Assembly (NCBI RefSeq): GCF_014290175.1
Contig: NZ_JACOOR010000006.1
Span: forward strand, 186,001 to 250,000
Reading direction: 5' to 3'
DNA: 64,000 bases
From: Anaerosacchariphilus hominis
GTDB lineage: Bacteria > Bacillota > Clostridia > Lachnospirales > Lachnospiraceae
The notes under the pieces are model-generated. The model saw only the letters and a program-made list of their open reading frames with translations, was not told the origin of the DNA and made no database searches. Below, in pieces: positions 26,457-36,308 of this stretch (its first letter is position 1; the number at the start of each line of letters is the position of its first letter). A program made the translations under genes and the position numbers.

Positions 26457-27272
26457 TCAGCCCTTGCTCTTTCCACCGGATACGGGAATGGTGATTCCGG
26501 TAATATAAGCGGCATGGTCGGAAATCAGATAGCAGATCAGGTCTGCCACCTCAGACAGATGGCCCGGTCTTCCCAGCGGAATGGAGGTCTTGTAGTTCTG
26601 GAAGAACTTCTCCGGCTTGGTGTCCACCGGCCAGCCTCTTCCGTAGGCCTGAGCCCGGTACTTCTCGTCGTTATTGGCCGGCGTCCGGTCCAGAATATCA
26701 GGTGCTACGCCCACCACGCGGATGCCGAAGGGTCCCAGCTCCTTTGCCCAGGAAAGGGTGAAGCCGTGGATGGCCGCCTTAGTGGCGGAATAGCAGCTGT
26801 GTCCCCGGGAGCCCATCAGACCCGCGCAGGAGGACATGTTGATGATGACGCCGGATTTTTGCTCGAAAAGCTTCCGGGCCACGGTCTGGGCCATTATGTA
26901 GGTTCCCTTCTCGTTGACGCCCACCATAAAGTCAAAATCTGCGTCGCTCAGCTCATACTGGGGGCATTCCTTATAGTAGTCCACCAGGATTCTCGGACGG
27001 GTTACTCCTGCGTTATTAATCAGGGCGTCCACATGACCGAACTTTTTCTCCACCTGATCCACTGCCGCTTCCACGGCCGTCCGGTCGCAGATATTCAGCT
27101 TGATAAACAGCGTATCCTCATCCTCCTGATAATCTTTAGGCTCCGCCATATCGAAGATGGCTACCTTTGCGCCGCAGCCCTTCAGATCCGCTACGATGGC
27201 TTCGCCGATACCCATGGCTCCACCGGTGACGATGGCCACCTTGCCGGAAAGATCAATCCATTTTTCACTCAT
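26457..27272 (-). CDS. SDR oxidoreductase, sorbitol-6-phosphate 2-dehydrogenase-like (module 2)
   Basis: 271 residues. TGGAMGIGEA, NNAG, NMSSCAG and YSATK give the cofactor and Ser-Tyr-Lys motifs. It is nearly collinear with the module 1 copy at 23320 (same KECPQYEL, PANNDEKYRAQAYGRG and TSIPLGRPGHLSEVAD blocks), so one arose by duplication. It is located between the PTS IID gene and the fourth mannitol-dehydrogenase-type gene, which supports action on the phosphorylated product of the PTS. Confidence 0.88.
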   Translation of the reverse strand: MSEKWIDLSGKVAIVTGGAMGIGEAIVADLKGCGAKVAIFDMAEPKDYQEDEDTLFIKLNICDRTAVEAAVDQVEKKFGHVDALINNAGVTRPRILVDYYKECPQYELSDADFDFMVGVNEKGTYIMAQTVARKLFEQKSGVIINMSSCAGLMGSRGHSCYSATKAAIHGFTLSWAKELGPFGIRVVGVAPDILDRTPANNDEKYRAQAYGRGWPVDTKPEKFFQNYKTSIPLGRPGHLSEVADLICYLISDHAAYITGITIPVSGGKSKG

Positions 27273-27342
27273 TTTTTCTTCTCCTCTTATCCCTTACCGG
27301 GAATGTTCCTATTCTTATTTTATCTGTTTGCTCCCTATGCTC

Positions 27343-28188
27343 TTATACGATACCCAGGAAGGACAGCAGCAGCGCCGCTACGATCAGGAATACCAGAATT
27401 CTCACATACTTGGGACCCGCCTTCTTAATATAGAAGTAAACGCCGAATACCACCAGCAACGGAAGTACGTTGGGGAAAATTGCGTTCAGCTTATCCTGCA
27501 GATACACAGCCTCGCCGGTCACGTCCGTCCAGGATACCACAGTTTTCAGCTTCACATAGGTGGAGGACAGGGCGCCCATCATAAAGAGACCCATGACGCT
27601 TGCCACATTAATCAGCTTGGTCAGCGCGCCGGACTGGAGAATGCTCACCACAGACTTCCGTCCCAGAGAATAGCCCTTGCTCACCAGGAAGTAAGCGAAA
27701 AGGGAAATACACACGCCCCAAATCAGCAGCGGAGCCACGCCTGCGATCCACGCGCCTGCGGATGCCAGCGGGATAAACATGGATAACAGAAGCGGTCTTA
27801 GCATACCGTGGTTTACTGAATCACCGATACCTGCCAGGGGTCCCATCAGACCTACCTTCAGGTTCGTAATCAGCTCCGAGGAAGCATCCAGCTCTTCCTT
27901 GCTTGCGCCTTCTTTTAAACGGGTAGCCCGCTCCTCCTCCAGGGCGCAGGAGATACCGAAGATCATGGAGCCCCAGGTAGCCTCGGAATTATAGAACATC
28001 AGGTGACGCTTCAGGGCTTCCTTATACTCCTCAGGATTGTCGTGATACAGCTTATTCAGCACCGGATCCATACCGAAGGAAAATGCCGGAGCAGTCAGAC
28101 GCTCGAAACCGGAGGAAACCTCTGCACAGAGATAATATTTCGCCCAGCCTTTGATGATATCTTTCTTTGATACTAATTTATCTGCCAT
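27343..28188 (-). CDS. PTS mannose/fructose/sorbose family IID component
   Basis: 281 residues, full length for the family, with the cytoplasmic N-terminal domain (FERLTAPAFSFGMDPVLNKLY) and C-terminal TM segments (about 130-280). GLMGPLAGIGDSVNHG is a family hallmark. IID and IIC together form the membrane channel. It lies 2 bp after the IIC frame. Because IIC has an internal stop, this subunit may be produced without a complete partner. Confidence 0.93.
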   Translation of the reverse strand: MADKLVSKKDIIKGWAKYYLCAEVSSGFERLTAPAFSFGMDPVLNKLYHDNPEEYKEALKRHLMFYNSEATWGSMIFGISCALEEERATRLKEGASKEELDASSELITNLKVGLMGPLAGIGDSVNHGMLRPLLLSMFIPLASAGAWIAGVAPLLIWGVCISLFAYFLVSKGYSLGRKSVVSILQSGALTKLINVASVMGLFMMGALSSTYVKLKTVVSWTDVTGEAVYLQDKLNAIFPNVLPLLVVFGVYFYIKKAGPKYVRILVFLIVAALLLSFLGIV

Positions 28189-28190
28189 TG

Positions 28191-28973
28191 TTAAAACCCT
28201 CCTTCTTCGTCATCGTCAAATCCAAGCGTGCCCTTTTCTTCGTCGGCCTGCATATAGTTGCCCTGGAGAAGCGCGATACAGATTGCGAATACTGCTACGC
28301 CGATGGTGTTGATTCCGCTGTATGCCACCAGTGCGAAACCAATGATAAAGAACGGAAGCAGACGCTTTTTGCCGATTACCATAATGGTGACTGCAAAACC
28401 CAGTGCTGGAAGCAGGCCGCCTGCCACGCTCAGTCCGTTGGTTGCCCATGCGGGAATGGCGTTCAGGAAAGCGGTCACCGCATCCACGCCGAATGCCAGC
28501 GCCAGAGTAGCCGGAATCACACGAAGCGGAACAGAACAGAATAAGGGGTACCAGAACTCTGCTCGACGCATTTTCTTGATATTATTTTCCTCTACTGCCT
28601 TGTCTGCCAAATGAATGAAGTAGGAATGATAGGTTCTCTTCAGGTTATCCAACAGTACGCCCAGAAGACCAATCGGAACCGCGATGGTTACCGCAATCTC
28701 CGGTGACAGATTTGCCTGCAGCGCCAGGGGAATGGCGATACAGGCTGCCAGCGCCTCGTCGGAAGGAAGCGTTCCGCCGGGTGCGATGGCGCCCAGATAA
28801 ATCATCTGGAGAGACGCGCCGATAATCATGGCGTTGGGAAGATCTCCCATAATCAGTCCGATGGGAACCGCAAGCACCATCGGCTAACGCAGAAGATGCA
28901 GCGTTCCATACCACAGTTTACATTGTCCAATCCAATACAAAATGCCAAACGTTAATGCTAAGCCTATACTCAT
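28191..28973 (-). pseudogene. PTS mannose/fructose/sorbose family IIC component with in-frame TAG at codon 30
   Basis: The frame from ATG 28973 (GGAG upstream) encodes a normal IIC N-terminus (MSIGLALTFGILYWIGQCKL), reaches TAG at 28886-28884 and continues in the same frame without any shift to 28191, 260 residues if the stop were read through. Homologues normally have a residue, often Gln, here; CAG to TAG would be one transition. The ATG at 28880 just after the stop has no clear ribosome site. Inactivation by a recent point mutation, a sequencing error, or readthrough or re-initiation are all possible. All other PTS genes look intact. Confidence 0.85.
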
Positions 28974-28995
28974 AACCCTTTCTCCTTCTTAATGT

Positions 28996-29499
28996 TTACT
29001 CCTTGGTGTGCTCACGCACCATTTTCACCGCGTCGTCCAGTGTAATCACCGCATCCCGCGGGGTCATCTGCAGTGTGATCTCCACTCCCTTGCCCTGCAT
29101 GTCCAGAAGCTTTTCCACTTCTTCCTCATTCAGGGACAGCTCCTTAGAAATCATCACCTTATCCGTGCCGTTCCCCAGGCCTCCCAGCTGAAGCTTTTCC
29201 AGCGGAAATCCCAGATCGTACGCTCTCTTGACACTCTCCACAGATTTGAAAAGAATCAGCATCTTTTCATTTCCGAACACGCCCTTCTGGAACGCCGCCA
29301 CCGCCTTCTCCACGGAACGGATGGCCACCTTTACGCCCTGGGGCTTCGCCATCAGGAATACCTGGGCTAAAAATTTGTCTGCTGCCAGCTGATCGTCCAC
29401 GATCAGAATCGCGTCCGCTGACACCTGCTTCAGCCAGGCGGTTACCACCTGTCCGTGCATCAGTCTGAAATCCACTCTCACCAATCTGATATCCGGCAT
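28996..29499 (-). CDS. PTS mannose/fructose/sorbose family IIB component
   Basis: 167 residues from ATG 29499 with a perfect AGGAGGTG site. RVDFRLMHGQVV contains the phosphorylated His and the RxDxRxxHGQ signature. It takes phosphate from IIA and passes it to the sugar during import through IIC/IID. The gene is followed 22 bp later by IIC and preceded by IIA with a 1-bp gap between the two frames. Confidence 0.93.
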   Translation of the reverse strand: MPDIRLVRVDFRLMHGQVVTAWLKQVSADAILIVDDQLAADKFLAQVFLMAKPQGVKVAIRSVEKAVAAFQKGVFGNEKMLILFKSVESVKRAYDLGFPLEKLQLGGLGNGTDKVMISKELSLNEEEVEKLLDMQGKGVEITLQMTPRDAVITLDDAVKMVREHTKE

Positions 29500-29500
29500 C

Positions 29501-29926
29501 TTATTCACCTCCTCCCCACACATCGTCTTCTGTTTCTTCTATTTCTTCCGCCGGTTCGAGAATTCCTTCCCGAGCCGTACTCAGAATCGCATCTGCCAGC
29601 TGCGCTGTATCGCCGCTGTCCTCTCTTGCTCCCGCCAGCTCCAGCAGCATGGGCAGGTTCATACCGCAGACCACCTTCAGTTCATATCGCTGTCTGAGCA
29701 TCAGAGCCACGTTGCAGGGGGTTCCGCCGTAAAGGTCGGTCAGGACAATGGCCTTTCCACCTGCCCGGGTCACAGCTGCCTCCGCCTGCGCCAGATATTC
29801 CTCGATGCCCATGCCCGGCATCAGGGACACTGCCTCTGTCCGTTCCAGCTTTCCGACAATCATTTCCGCACTGGCAATCAGTTCTTTTCCAAACTGTCCA
29901 TGATTCATGATAATCACCGGTATCAT
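29501..29926 (-). CDS. PTS mannose/fructose/sorbose family IIA component
   Basis: 141 residues from ATG 29926 (MIPVIIMNHGQFG), with the active His in the NHG motif and the downstream DLYGGTPCN block. An in-frame GTG at 29950 has a better-spaced GGGAG and would add eight residues, so the start is uncertain. IIA accepts phosphate from HPr. As first gene of module 2 it follows a promoter at 29994-30022 and a hairpin at 29963-29986. The C-terminus has an acidic tail. Confidence 0.9.
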   Translation of the reverse strand: MIPVIIMNHGQFGKELIASAEMIVGKLERTEAVSLMPGMGIEEYLAQAEAAVTRAGGKAIVLTDLYGGTPCNVALMLRQRYELKVVCGMNLPMLLELAGAREDSGDTAQLADAILSTAREGILEPAEEIEETEDDVWGGGE

Positions 29927-29962
29927 GTTCTCTTTTATGCTCCTTTCCACATTTTTCTCCCT

Positions 29963-29986
29963 CAAGTTGTATTTTTCCTCAACTTG
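29963..29986. promoter_or_regulatory. inverted repeat in the leader of polyol module 2
   Basis: CAAGTTG and CAACTTG arms with a 10-bp centre lie between the predicted start of transcription and the IIA gene. It could be an operator or a leader hairpin. Confidence 0.4.
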
Positions 29987-29993
29987 TGACTTT

Positions 29994-30022
29994 ATACTAC
30001 CTCATAATGTGTAAATTTGCAA
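29994..30022 (-). promoter_or_regulatory. promoter of polyol module 2
   Basis: On the minus strand TTGCAA (30022-30017), 17-bp spacer, TAGTAT (29999-29994). The -35 box is part of an operator-like site, as in module 1. Confidence 0.5.
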
Positions 30023-30149
30023 CTATATATTGTATTTTTGCACATTTACACAATTCTATCCCCGTTCTTTTGTGCATTTTTACTCATTCAGCTTTTCATT
30101 TTGGGGATTTGCACTTCCTATTTCCTCGTTACAATGTGTAAATTTCCAA
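30006..30149. promoter_or_regulatory. operator-like repeats in the divergent PTS/DeoR region
   Basis: AATGTGTAAATTTGCAA (30006-30022) recurs with one change at 30133-30149; the inverse form TTGCACATTTACACAA is at 30038 and a weaker GTGCATTTTTAC at 30072. All fit TTGCAnnTTTAC on one strand or the other. The first two form an inverted pair. Confidence 0.55.
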
Positions 30150-30156
30150 TTTCTAT

Positions 30157-30185
30157 TTGACATCCGCCTCAAATTCAAATAAACT
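30157..30185 (+). promoter_or_regulatory. promoter of the second DeoR gene
   Basis: TTGACA (30157-30162), 17-bp spacer, TAAACT (30180-30185), immediately downstream of an operator-like site. Confidence 0.6.
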
Positions 30186-30223
30186 ATAGGTAAGTATGAC
30201 GATACATCAGAAAGAGAGATTCC

Positions 30224-31087
30224 ATGAAGAAATTAACTGCCACAGAACGGCAAATGCAGATTCTGCAGCTACTGAATAAAAACGGAGCCATGAAGACTCT
30301 GGATCTGGCCAATTACTTCCATGTATCCCGGGAAACCATGCGGCGGGATCTGATGACCCTGACGGAACAGGGTCTCATTGACAAATGGTTTGGCGGCGTC
30401 ATCTGTTCCGACCATCTGAGCCAGCACCCCTTCCTCTACGAGGATATGAAGACCTGGTTCCAGAACAGCCTCAAGGATTCCCCTGCTTCCTCCAAAAAGG
30501 AACTGGCTGTCCCTGCTGCTTCCGCTAAAACGGAGGAGAACGACAGTTCTTCCCTGAAGACGCAGATCGCCCGGAAGGCCCTGTCCCTTATTTCCCCCGG
30601 ATCCACCATTTTCCTGGACAACGGGGAAATTTCCCTGTGTCTGGCGAAGCTGCTCTCCAGGCTCTCCGGATACACGATTATTACCGCTTCTATTCCGGTG
30701 GTAAATATCTGTATGGCTACCCAGAACCGGGTCATCATCTGCGGAGGCGTCGTGGCGCCCCAGGTACAGGCCTCTGCCGGAACCTCCGCCGCAGACTTTT
30801 TAAATCAGCTGAATATGGACGCGGCTGTCTTTGAAAGCGAAGGCTTCCAGGCCGGCAGCGGCCCCACCAGCAGTGACCTGGACTACAGCCAGGTCCAGAA
30901 GGCCGCCCTGCGGAACGCAAGACTGCGGATCGTCCTGGCTGAAAGCAGCAAGGCAGGCTACTCTTCCCTGACCCAGTTTGCCTCCTGGCAGGACATCGAC
31001 TGTCTGGTCACAGACTCCTGCCTGGATCCTGCTTTCCGGAACAAATACGCAGACTCCATGCACATTGTTTTTGCAGATCCCCTTTAA
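30224..31087 (+). CDS. DeoR/GlpR family transcriptional regulator (module 2)
   Basis: 287 residues; helix-turn-helix at about 6-57 (TLDLANYFHVSRETMRRDL) and the C-terminal sugar-phosphate domain (FLDNGEISLCLAKLL, IICGGVV). A Ser/Ala/Lys-rich linker of roughly 40 residues is inserted between them compared with its paralogue at 24504. In the sensing domain the usual DCGST motif reads DNGEI, so the ligand response may differ. It is divergent from the PTS operon, which it probably controls. Confidence 0.9.
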   Translation: MKKLTATERQMQILQLLNKNGAMKTLDLANYFHVSRETMRRDLMTLTEQGLIDKWFGGVICSDHLSQHPFLYEDMKTWFQNSLKDSPASSKKELAVPAASAKTEENDSSSLKTQIARKALSLISPGSTIFLDNGEISLCLAKLLSRLSGYTIITASIPVVNICMATQNRVIICGGVVAPQVQASAGTSAADFLNQLNMDAAVFESEGFQAGSGPTSSDLDYSQVQKAALRNARLRIVLAESSKAGYSSLTQFASWQDIDCLVTDSCLDPAFRNKYADSMHIVFADPL

Positions 31088-31100
31088 GATTTCTATTTCC

Positions 31101-31142
31101 AAAAAGGAGCGTGAAAATCGCCTGATTTTCACGCTCCTTTTT
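31101..31142. terminator. bidirectional terminator between DeoR and the spore protein gene
   Basis: A stem of about 18 bp (AAAGGAGCGTGAAAATC with its complement) and a 4-nt loop, with A- and T-runs on both sides. Confidence 0.8.
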
Positions 31143-31350
31143 ATACCTCGCTGTCCCTTCGCTCCTGCTCCTGGATTTCTTTTTTCTTTTTCGTCATAAG
31201 CCCGCCGATTCGGCCGGTCTCCTTGGCGGACAGGGACTTCCAGCCATCCTCCAGGACCTTATCGAGGAGCCCCAGCTCCCCGGCGATCTCATATTTCAGC
31301 TGTTCCTCCGGCTCCAGATGGTTCAGATCCGGCTTTTTCTTTTTTGACAT
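31141..31350 (-). CDS. small acid-soluble spore protein, alpha/beta type
   Basis: 69 residues. LKYEIAGELG corresponds to the conserved germination-protease site region and GRIGGLMTKK to the C-terminal GSVGG-type DNA-binding motif of alpha/beta SASPs. These proteins coat spore DNA and protect it from damage. The C-terminus is Lys/Glu rich. It is a divergent minor-type member with an intervening stretch LLDKVLEDGWKSLSAKE. A GGGG-type ribosome site lies further upstream than usual. Confidence 0.8.
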   Translation of the reverse strand: MSKKKKPDLNHLEPEEQLKYEIAGELGLLDKVLEDGWKSLSAKETGRIGGLMTKKKKEIQEQERRDSEV

Positions 31351-31455
31351 AAAAAGACCATACCCCTTTCATAACTGTTCAGTACCTGACCAGTTATCTT
31401 ATTTTTAAAAGGAGTATGGCCATTTTCTCATGCCTTATTCGCTTTTTATACGCTT

Positions 31456-34029
31456 TTACATTCCTTTTCTTCCGCAGCACTGCTTATACTTCTTGCCGCT
31501 TCCGCAGGGGCAGGGATCATTGGGATATACCTTGGCTGCCTCGCGCTTCTTGGGCGCTGCGGCCAGGGTGGTGTCCTTATTGGTTCCCGTTACCTTGGCT
31601 ACCTGCTCACGCTCGGCCTTCTCTTCCACGCGGACGTGAAGCAGAATCCGGACAGTCTCCTCCTGGATGCTGGCTGTCATGGCGGAGAACATCTCGTAGC
31701 CGCTGAGCTTGTACTCTACCAGCGGATCCCGCTGGGCGAAGGCCTGCAGGCCGATGCCCTGACGGAGCTGCTCCATATCGTCGATGTGATCCATCCACTT
31801 GCGGTCGATGACTTTCAGAAGGAATACACGCTCAAGCTCTCTGAGCATCTCCGGATTCGGGAACTCTGCCTCCTTCAGCTCGTAGAGCTTCACTGCTTCT
31901 TCCTTCAGCATGTGCTTCAGCTCTGCCTTATTCTTCTTATCGGCAATGCGCTCCGGCGTAATAGTCTGCAGCGGAATGGTGCGAAGCAGGGACTCGTTCA
32001 ATCCCAGAAGATCCCACTCAGACTTATCCTGGTCGTCGCCAATCAGGCTGTCGATGACATTCTCTACCGTATCGGTGAGCATCTTGTAGATGGCGTCGCG
32101 CATGCTTTCGCCGTTCAGTACCCGGCGGCGCTCCGCGTAGATGATCTCACGCTGCTCGTTCATGACCTGGTCATACTCCAGCAGGTTCTTACGGATACCG
32201 AAGTTGTTGCTCTCTATCTTCTTCTGAGCCTTTTCGATGGCATCGGAAAGCATCTTATGCTCGATCTGTTCATTCTCCGGCACACCCAGGGCGTTAAACA
32301 CGCTCATCAGACGCTCAGAACCGAAAAGGCGCATCAGATCGTCCTCCAGAGAGATGTAGAATCGGGATTCTCCCGGGTCTCCCTGACGGCCGGAACGTCC
32401 GCGTAACTGATTGTCGATACGGCGGGACTCATGGCGCTCGGTACCGATGATCTTCAGTCCTCCCGCCGCCTTGGCGTCATCGTCCAGCTTGATATCGGTA
32501 CCACGGCCTGCCATATTGGTAGCGATGGTAACCGCACCGTGCTGTCCGGCCAGGGCTACGATCTCCGCCTCGCGCTCATGGAACTTGGCGTTCAGGACTT
32601 CATGCTGGATACCCTTCTTGCGGAGCAGTCCGCTCAGGTACTCGGAGGTCTCGATGGTAATGGTACCCACCAGAACCGGCTGTCCCTTGGCATGGGCCCG
32701 CTCGATCTCCTCTACCACTGCATGGAACTTCTCTTTCTTGGTCTTGTAAACGGCATCGTCCAGATCCTTACGAATCACCGGACGGTTGGTGGGGATCTCG
32801 ATAACGTCCATGCCGTAGATCTCCCGGAACTCTTTTTCCTCGGTCAGCGCCGTACCGGTCATACCGGCTTTCTTGTCATATTTGTTAAAGAAGTTCTGGA
32901 AGGTGATATTTGCCAGAGTCTTGCTCTCTCTCTTGACCTTCACATGCTCCTTTGCCTCAATGGCCTGATGAAGTCCGTCGGAATAACGGCGGCCCGGCAT
33001 GATACGTCCGGTAAATTCATCGACGATCAGGACCTGATCATCCTTTACCACATAATCCTGGTCGCGGAACATCAGATAGTTGGCTCTCAGGGCCAGAATC
33101 ATATTATGCTGGATCTCCAGATTCTCCGGATCCGCCAGATTCTCGATGTGGAAATAATCCTCTACCCGCTTCACGCCATCGGCGGTCAGGTTCACGATCT
33201 TGTCTTTTTCATTGACGATAAACTCGCCGGTCTCCTCGATCTCCTCGCCCATGATAGCGTTCATTTTGCTGAATTCGCCGCTGGCCTCTCCGCGCTTCAT
33301 GGTCTTCGCCAGGGCGTCGCAGATCTCGTAGAGCTTCGTGGACTTGCCGCTCTGTCCGGAGATAATCAGCGGGGTACGGGCCTCGTCGATGAGGATGGAG
33401 TCGATCTCATCAATGATGGCGTAATGCAGGTCTCTCTGTACCAGCTGTTCTTTATAGATGACCATGTTGTCACGCAGGTAGTCGAAACCAAGCTCGTTAT
33501 TGGTCACATAGGTAATATCGCAGTTGTATGCGGCGCGGCGCTCGTCGCCGGTGCTGCTGTTCAGTACCACGCCCACGGTCAGGCCCAGGGCCTCATGGAC
33601 CTTGCCCATCCACTCGGCGTCACGGTGCGCCAGATAGTCGTTGACCGTCACGATATGGACGCCCTTGCCTTCCAGTGCGTTCAGGTATGCGGGAAGGGTA
33701 GACACCAGGGTCTTACCTTCACCGGTCTTCATCTCGGCGATACGTCCCTGATGGAGGATAATACCACCGATGAGCTGTACCCGGTAATGTTCCATGCCAA
33801 GCACACGCTTCGCTGCCTCGCGGACTGCCGCAAAGGCCTCTACCAGCAAATCATCCAGAGTCTCTCCATTTGCCAGACGCTGTCTGAATTCTTTCGTTTT
33901 TCCCTTCAGTTCTTCATCGGAAAGCTTCTGCATCTCAGGACGCAGGGCCTCGATCTTGTCCACCAGCGGATAGATCAGCTTCAGCTCCCGTTCACTGTGA
34001 GTACCAAACATTTTTGTAAATAAATTCAT
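31456..34029 (-). CDS. secA: protein translocase ATPase SecA
   Basis: 857 residues, normal length. Walker A is MKTGEGKT, with [16 protein letters not shown] as the DEAD-type motif, [12 protein letters not shown] as the helicase motif VI region, and the C-terminal zinc motif [13 protein letters not shown]. It drives secretion of preproteins through SecYEG. A good promoter lies 55-80 bp upstream. It stands alone; no prfB or hpf is directly linked on either side. Confidence 0.97.
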   Translation of the reverse strand: MNLFTKMFGTHSERELKLIYPLVDKIEALRPEMQKLSDEELKGKTKEFRQRLANGETLDDLLVEAFAAVREAAKRVLGMEHYRVQLIGGIILHQGRIAEMKTGEGKTLVSTLPAYLNALEGKGVHIVTVNDYLAHRDAEWMGKVHEALGLTVGVVLNSSTGDERRAAYNCDITYVTNNELGFDYLRDNMVIYKEQLVQRDLHYAIIDEIDSILIDEARTPLIISGQSGKSTKLYEICDALAKTMKRGEASGEFSKMNAIMGEEIEETGEFIVNEKDKIVNLTADGVKRVEDYFHIENLADPENLEIQHNMILALRANYLMFRDQDYVVKDDQVLIVDEFTGRIMPGRRYSDGLHQAIEAKEHVKVKRESKTLANITFQNFFNKYDKKAGMTGTALTEEKEFREIYGMDVIEIPTNRPVIRKDLDDAVYKTKKEKFHAVVEEIERAHAKGQPVLVGTITIETSEYLSGLLRKKGIQHEVLNAKFHEREAEIVALAGQHGAVTIATNMAGRGTDIKLDDDAKAAGGLKIIGTERHESRRIDNQLRGRSGRQGDPGESRFYISLEDDLMRLFGSERLMSVFNALGVPENEQIEHKMLSDAIEKAQKKIESNNFGIRKNLLEYDQVMNEQREIIYAERRRVLNGESMRDAIYKMLTDTVENVIDSLIGDDQDKSEWDLLGLNESLLRTIPLQTITPERIADKKNKAELKHMLKEEAVKLYELKEAEFPNPEMLRELERVFLLKVIDRKWMDHIDDMEQLRQGIGLQAFAQRDPLVEYKLSGYEMFSAMTASIQEETVRILLHVRVEEKAEREQVAKVTGTNKDTTLAAAPKKREAAKVYPNDPCPCGSGKKYKQCCGRKGM

Positions 34030-34081
34030 CTGCTAACTCCAATCTTAAGTTTCTGATATTTCAGACAATACTCTGTTTAAC

Positions 34082-34110
34082 ATTTTAACACTACACGGGC
34101 GATTATTCAA
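34082..34110 (-). promoter_or_regulatory. secA promoter
   Basis: TTGAAT (34110-34105), 17-bp spacer, TAAAAT (34087-34082) on the minus strand, about 55 bp before the start codon. Confidence 0.6.
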
Positions 34111-34125
34111 GGAAAGATTGTAAAA

Positions 34126-34147
34126 GAGCGCCCGTTTCAGGGCGCTC
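34126..34147 (-). terminator. terminator of the thi operon
   Basis: GAGCGCCC and GGGCGCTC form a perfect 8-bp stem with a 6-nt loop, then TTTTA on the minus strand, shortly after the thiC stop. Confidence 0.75.
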
Positions 34148-34156
34148 CGCTCTTAT

Positions 34157-35467
34157 TTACAGAATGTCAATATGCTCTCCTGCCAGAGCCTTATTCATGC
34201 TGCGCACCGCGCAGAATTTGCCGCACATGCTGCAGGTATCGCTGTGGTCATCCTCCGGAAGTCTGTCATCCCGGATGGCCTTTGCAGTCTCCGGATCCAG
34301 GGCGCAGGCAAACTGGGCGTCCCAGTCCAGAACTTTCCGGGCATCCGCCATCTTATCATCGATATCGCGGGCCCTTGGAATTCCCTTGGCGATATCCGCC
34401 GCATGGGCCGCGATCTTGGACGCGATAATGCCCTGCTTTACATCCTCCAGGTTGGGCAGCGCCAGGTGCTCCGCCGGCGTCACATAACACAGGAAAGCGG
34501 CTCCGTTCATGGCCGCCACGGCTCCGCCGATGGCTGCTGTGATGTGATCGTAGCCCGGCGCGATATCCGTCACCAGCGGTCCCAGTACATAGAAGGGCGC
34601 GCCCATACAGAGCGTCTTCTGCACTTCCATATTGGCCGCAATCTGGTCAAGCGGCACATGCCCCGGGCCCTCTACCATGACCTGTACATTATGAGCCCAG
34701 GCCCGCTTGGTCAGCTCGCCCAGACGCACCAGCTCCTCGATCTGGCATACGTCCGTGGCGTCCGCCAGGCATCCCGGTCTGCAGGCGTCTCCCAATGAAA
34801 TCGTCACATCATATTCCTCACAGATATCCAGGATTTCATCAAAATACTCGTAAAACGGATTTTCTTCCCCGGTCATACTCATCCAGGCAAATACCAGACT
34901 GCCGCCCCGGCTTACAATATTCATCTTTCTCTTATGCTTTTTGATCTGCTCGATGGTCTTCCGGGTAATGCCGCAATGCAGGGTCACGAAATCCACGCCG
35001 TCCTGAGCGTGAAGCCGGATCACATCCAGAAAGTCCTTCGCGGTCAGCGTATCCAGATCCCGCTGATAGTGAATCACACTGTCGTACACCGGCACGGTTC
35101 CAATCATAACCGGACATTCCTTTACCAGCTTCTGCCGGAAGGGCTGGGTATTGCCGTGGCTGGACAGATCCATGATGGATTCCGCTCCCATCCTAACGGC
35201 GCTCATCACCTTTTCCATCTCCACGTCATAATTTTTCACATCTCTGGACACCCCCAGATTGACGTTAATCTTAGTGCGCAGCATGCTGCCCACGCCCTCC
35301 GCGTCCAGGCAGGTGTGGTTCTTGTTGGCGCAGATGGCCACCTTTCCCTCCGCAACCAGCTTTCTTAAATCTTCCTCCTGCATGTGCTCCTTTGCCGCTA
35401 CAGTCTTCATCTGCGGGGTAATGATTCCTTTCCGTGCCGCATCCATCTGTGTTGTGTAGTTTTCCAT
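34157..35467 (-). CDS. thiC: phosphomethylpyrimidine synthase
   Basis: 436 residues from ATG 35467 (AAAGGAG at 6 nt; the ATG at 35473 directly abuts that site). ThiC converts aminoimidazole ribotide to HMP-phosphate by radical SAM chemistry. The C-terminal cluster motif reads CSMCGKFC, one residue shorter between the second and third Cys than the CX2CX4C of longer ThiC proteins. [12 protein letters not shown] and [10 protein letters not shown] are family blocks. It is the third gene of a TPP-riboswitch operon. Confidence 0.96.
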   Translation of the reverse strand: MENYTTQMDAARKGIITPQMKTVAAKEHMQEEDLRKLVAEGKVAICANKNHTCLDAEGVGSMLRTKINVNLGVSRDVKNYDVEMEKVMSAVRMGAESIMDLSSHGNTQPFRQKLVKECPVMIGTVPVYDSVIHYQRDLDTLTAKDFLDVIRLHAQDGVDFVTLHCGITRKTIEQIKKHKRKMNIVSRGGSLVFAWMSMTGEENPFYEYFDEILDICEEYDVTISLGDACRPGCLADATDVCQIEELVRLGELTKRAWAHNVQVMVEGPGHVPLDQIAANMEVQKTLCMGAPFYVLGPLVTDIAPGYDHITAAIGGAVAAMNGAAFLCYVTPAEHLALPNLEDVKQGIIASKIAAHAADIAKGIPRARDIDDKMADARKVLDWDAQFACALDPETAKAIRDDRLPEDDHSDTCSMCGKFCAVRSMNKALAGEHIDIL

Positions 35468-35507
35468 AAGCATCTCCTTTTGTTTTTTTATTATCTTCAG
35501 CTTTCGC

Positions 35508-36308
35508 TTACTTTCCTTCTGTGCTTCGGTAAAAATACCGCTCCACCGCGTCAAACAATCTCATATGGAAGGTTCCGATTCCTCCTGACGTCTTCCGGCT
35601 TTCCCTGTCCGCCCACTCCGCGCAGCTTCTCCAGAGTGCGCCCGCCGTCCGGGCTGCCTCCCAGGGATCCGCCTCTGCTCCGCACAGCAGCGCGCAAAGG
35701 GCTGACAGCATACAGCCTCCGCCGGTAATCCGGGACAATCTCGCGTCGCCGCCGGTCAGGACTTCTGCCCTGCCGCCCTCCGCCACCACATCTCTTGGCC
35801 CGCTCACCAGAACCGCACACTGATATGCCTCCGTCAGCTTTCTGGCCAGATCTGTCTGTTCTTCCACGCTCTCCGTCACACCGCTCTCCACGCCGCCGGA
35901 GGCTCCATTCCAGATATGCAGCAATGCTTTCGCCTCTTCCTGATTGCAGCGGATCAGTGCCATACGCACGGAATGCGTCAGCTTTTCCAGCTCCCGCAGG
36001 CGAAAGGCGCTGGCTCCGGCCCCCACTGGATCCAAAACCACCGGGATTCCAAGCTCATTGGCCCGTTCTCCGGAAATGACACAGGCCCGCATTTTCTCTG
36101 CATCCGGGACTCCGGTGTTCAGAAGCACCGCCTGACAAATAGCCGTAATCTCCGCCGCCTCTGCCGGTTCCTGGGCCATAATCGCGCTGCCCCCTGCTGC
36201 CAACAGGATATTGGCCACATCCTGCATGGTGACCGGATTGGTCAGGCAATGCACCCGCGGGCGGATACGGTTCATCTGCGCTAGTATGTTATCGAAAAGA
36301 CAGCTCAT
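35508..36308 (-). CDS. thiM: hydroxyethylthiazole kinase
   Basis: 266 residues of the ThiM fold: [14 protein letters not shown] substrate region, [10 protein letters not shown] and the catalytic GGGCMLSAL loop. It phosphorylates the thiazole alcohol (THZ) for salvage. Its start overlaps the thiW end by 20 bp, so translation is coupled. A second Met at residue 12 is an alternative start. Together with ThiW it forms a thiazole uptake and salvage path. Confidence 0.93.
   Translation of the reverse strand: MSCLFDNILAQMNRIRPRVHCLTNPVTMQDVANILLAAGGSAIMAQEPAEAAEITAICQAVLLNTGVPDAEKMRACVISGERANELGIPVVLDPVGAGASAFRLRELEKLTHSVRMALIRCNQEEAKALLHIWNGASGGVESGVTESVEEQTDLARKLTEAYQCAVLVSGPRDVVAEGGRAEVLTGGDARLSRITGGGCMLSALCALLCGAEADPWEAARTAGALWRSCAEWADRESRKTSGGIGTFHMRLFDAVERYFYRSTEGK

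Noticed and set aside
28881..28886. A frameshift in the PTS IIC gene
   Set aside because: Frame is kept on both sides of the TAG; only a single stop codon interrupts it.
32431..34023. 530-codon plus-strand open frame inside secA
   Set aside because: secA on the minus strand is unambiguous; the antisense frame has no homology that I recognise and no start signal.
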